This document shows positions 63,968 to 64,000 of a stretch of DNA of 64,000 nt, piece after piece. A program made the position numbers and the translations under genes. Within the stretch, counting starts at the first letter, position 1. Every line of letters begins with the position of its first letter. Source of the stretch: Sphingobium sp. Z007 (GTDB taxonomy: Bacteria > Pseudomonadota > Alphaproteobacteria > Sphingomonadales > Sphingomonadaceae); NCBI RefSeq assembly GCF_900013425.1, contig NZ_FBXK01000001.1, positions 93,501 through 157,500 of the forward strand, written 5' to 3'. The notes below the pieces were generated by a model. It was not told the DNA's origin. It was given only the letters and a program-made list of their open reading frames with translations, and searched no databases.

Positions 63968-64000
63968 AAACTTGAGAGTTTGATCCTGGCTCAGAACGAA
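63968..64000 (+). rRNA. rrs: 16S ribosomal RNA, 5' end only
   Basis: AAACTTGAGAGTTTGATCCTGGCTCAGAACGAA matches the universally conserved start of bacterial 16S rRNA (27F region); the window ends after 33 nt. The mature 5' end position is set by alignment with other 16S genes and could be off by a few bases. Confidence 0.97.

Overview
The window is GC-rich alphaproteobacterial DNA, best matched by a sphingomonad (Sphingobium/Sphingomonas type). The evidence is the gene content (a complete protocatechuate 4,5-cleavage lig set, CopAB copper resistance, TonB-dependent uptake), the dispersed palindromic repeats between genes, and the 16S rRNA 5' end. A parA-parB-repA replication/partition operon with iteron-like repeats lies about 36 kb from the start of an rRNA operon. 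I infer a secondary chromosome (chromid) rather than an ordinary plasmid.

Layout. 1-11 kb: amine/amino-acid catabolism (a two-subunit FAD oxidase, two aldehyde dehydrogenases, a GNAT protein, a tartrate/D-malate dehydrogenase, a class III aminotransferase, an Lrp regulator and an M20 amidohydrolase), with a ParE-type toxin-antitoxin pair between. 11-17 kb: copper resistance, with a Cnr-like regulator/sensor/ECF-sigma trio leading into copA-copB and a divergent copC-copD. 17-24 kb: a bicupin protein, the conserved tesA/ybbA/ybbP set, a Gfo/Idh/MocA oxidoreductase and a type B carboxylesterase. 24-30 kb: replication module, namely four 22-bp iterons, parA, parB, repA, further iteron copies, a 16-bp palindrome and a DUF1612-like gene. 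30-39 kb: acetate module, with a CrbS-like SSS-histidine kinase, a CrbR-like regulator, acs, a DcaP-like porin and an MHS-type transporter. 39-48 kb: protocatechuate 4,5-cleavage genes (ligI, ligU, ligK leftward; ligR, a DUF1932-type dehydrogenase, ligJ, ligA, ligB, ligC rightward). 48-49 kb: an AraC regulator of the PobR type. 49-56.5 kb: a sucrose-type island (LacI regulator, sugar MFS, TonB receptor, cytosolic GH68 enzyme, ROK fructokinase) with a striking double LacI operator. 56.5-63.4 kb: an AAHS aromatic-acid transporter, a DUF3237 protein, a large secreted protein of unknown function, pobA and an aldo/keto reductase. 63.4-64 kb: rRNA leader and the first 33 nt of 16S rRNA.

How it works together. 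4-Hydroxybenzoate could be imported by the AAHS transporter, hydroxylated by PobA to protocatechuate, opened by LigAB, oxidised by LigC, hydrolysed by LigI, tautomerised by LigU, hydrated by LigJ and cleaved by LigK to pyruvate and oxaloacetate. All catalytic steps are in the window, interrupted only by the sucrose island. Gene functions come from recognising protein motifs by eye; no database search was run.
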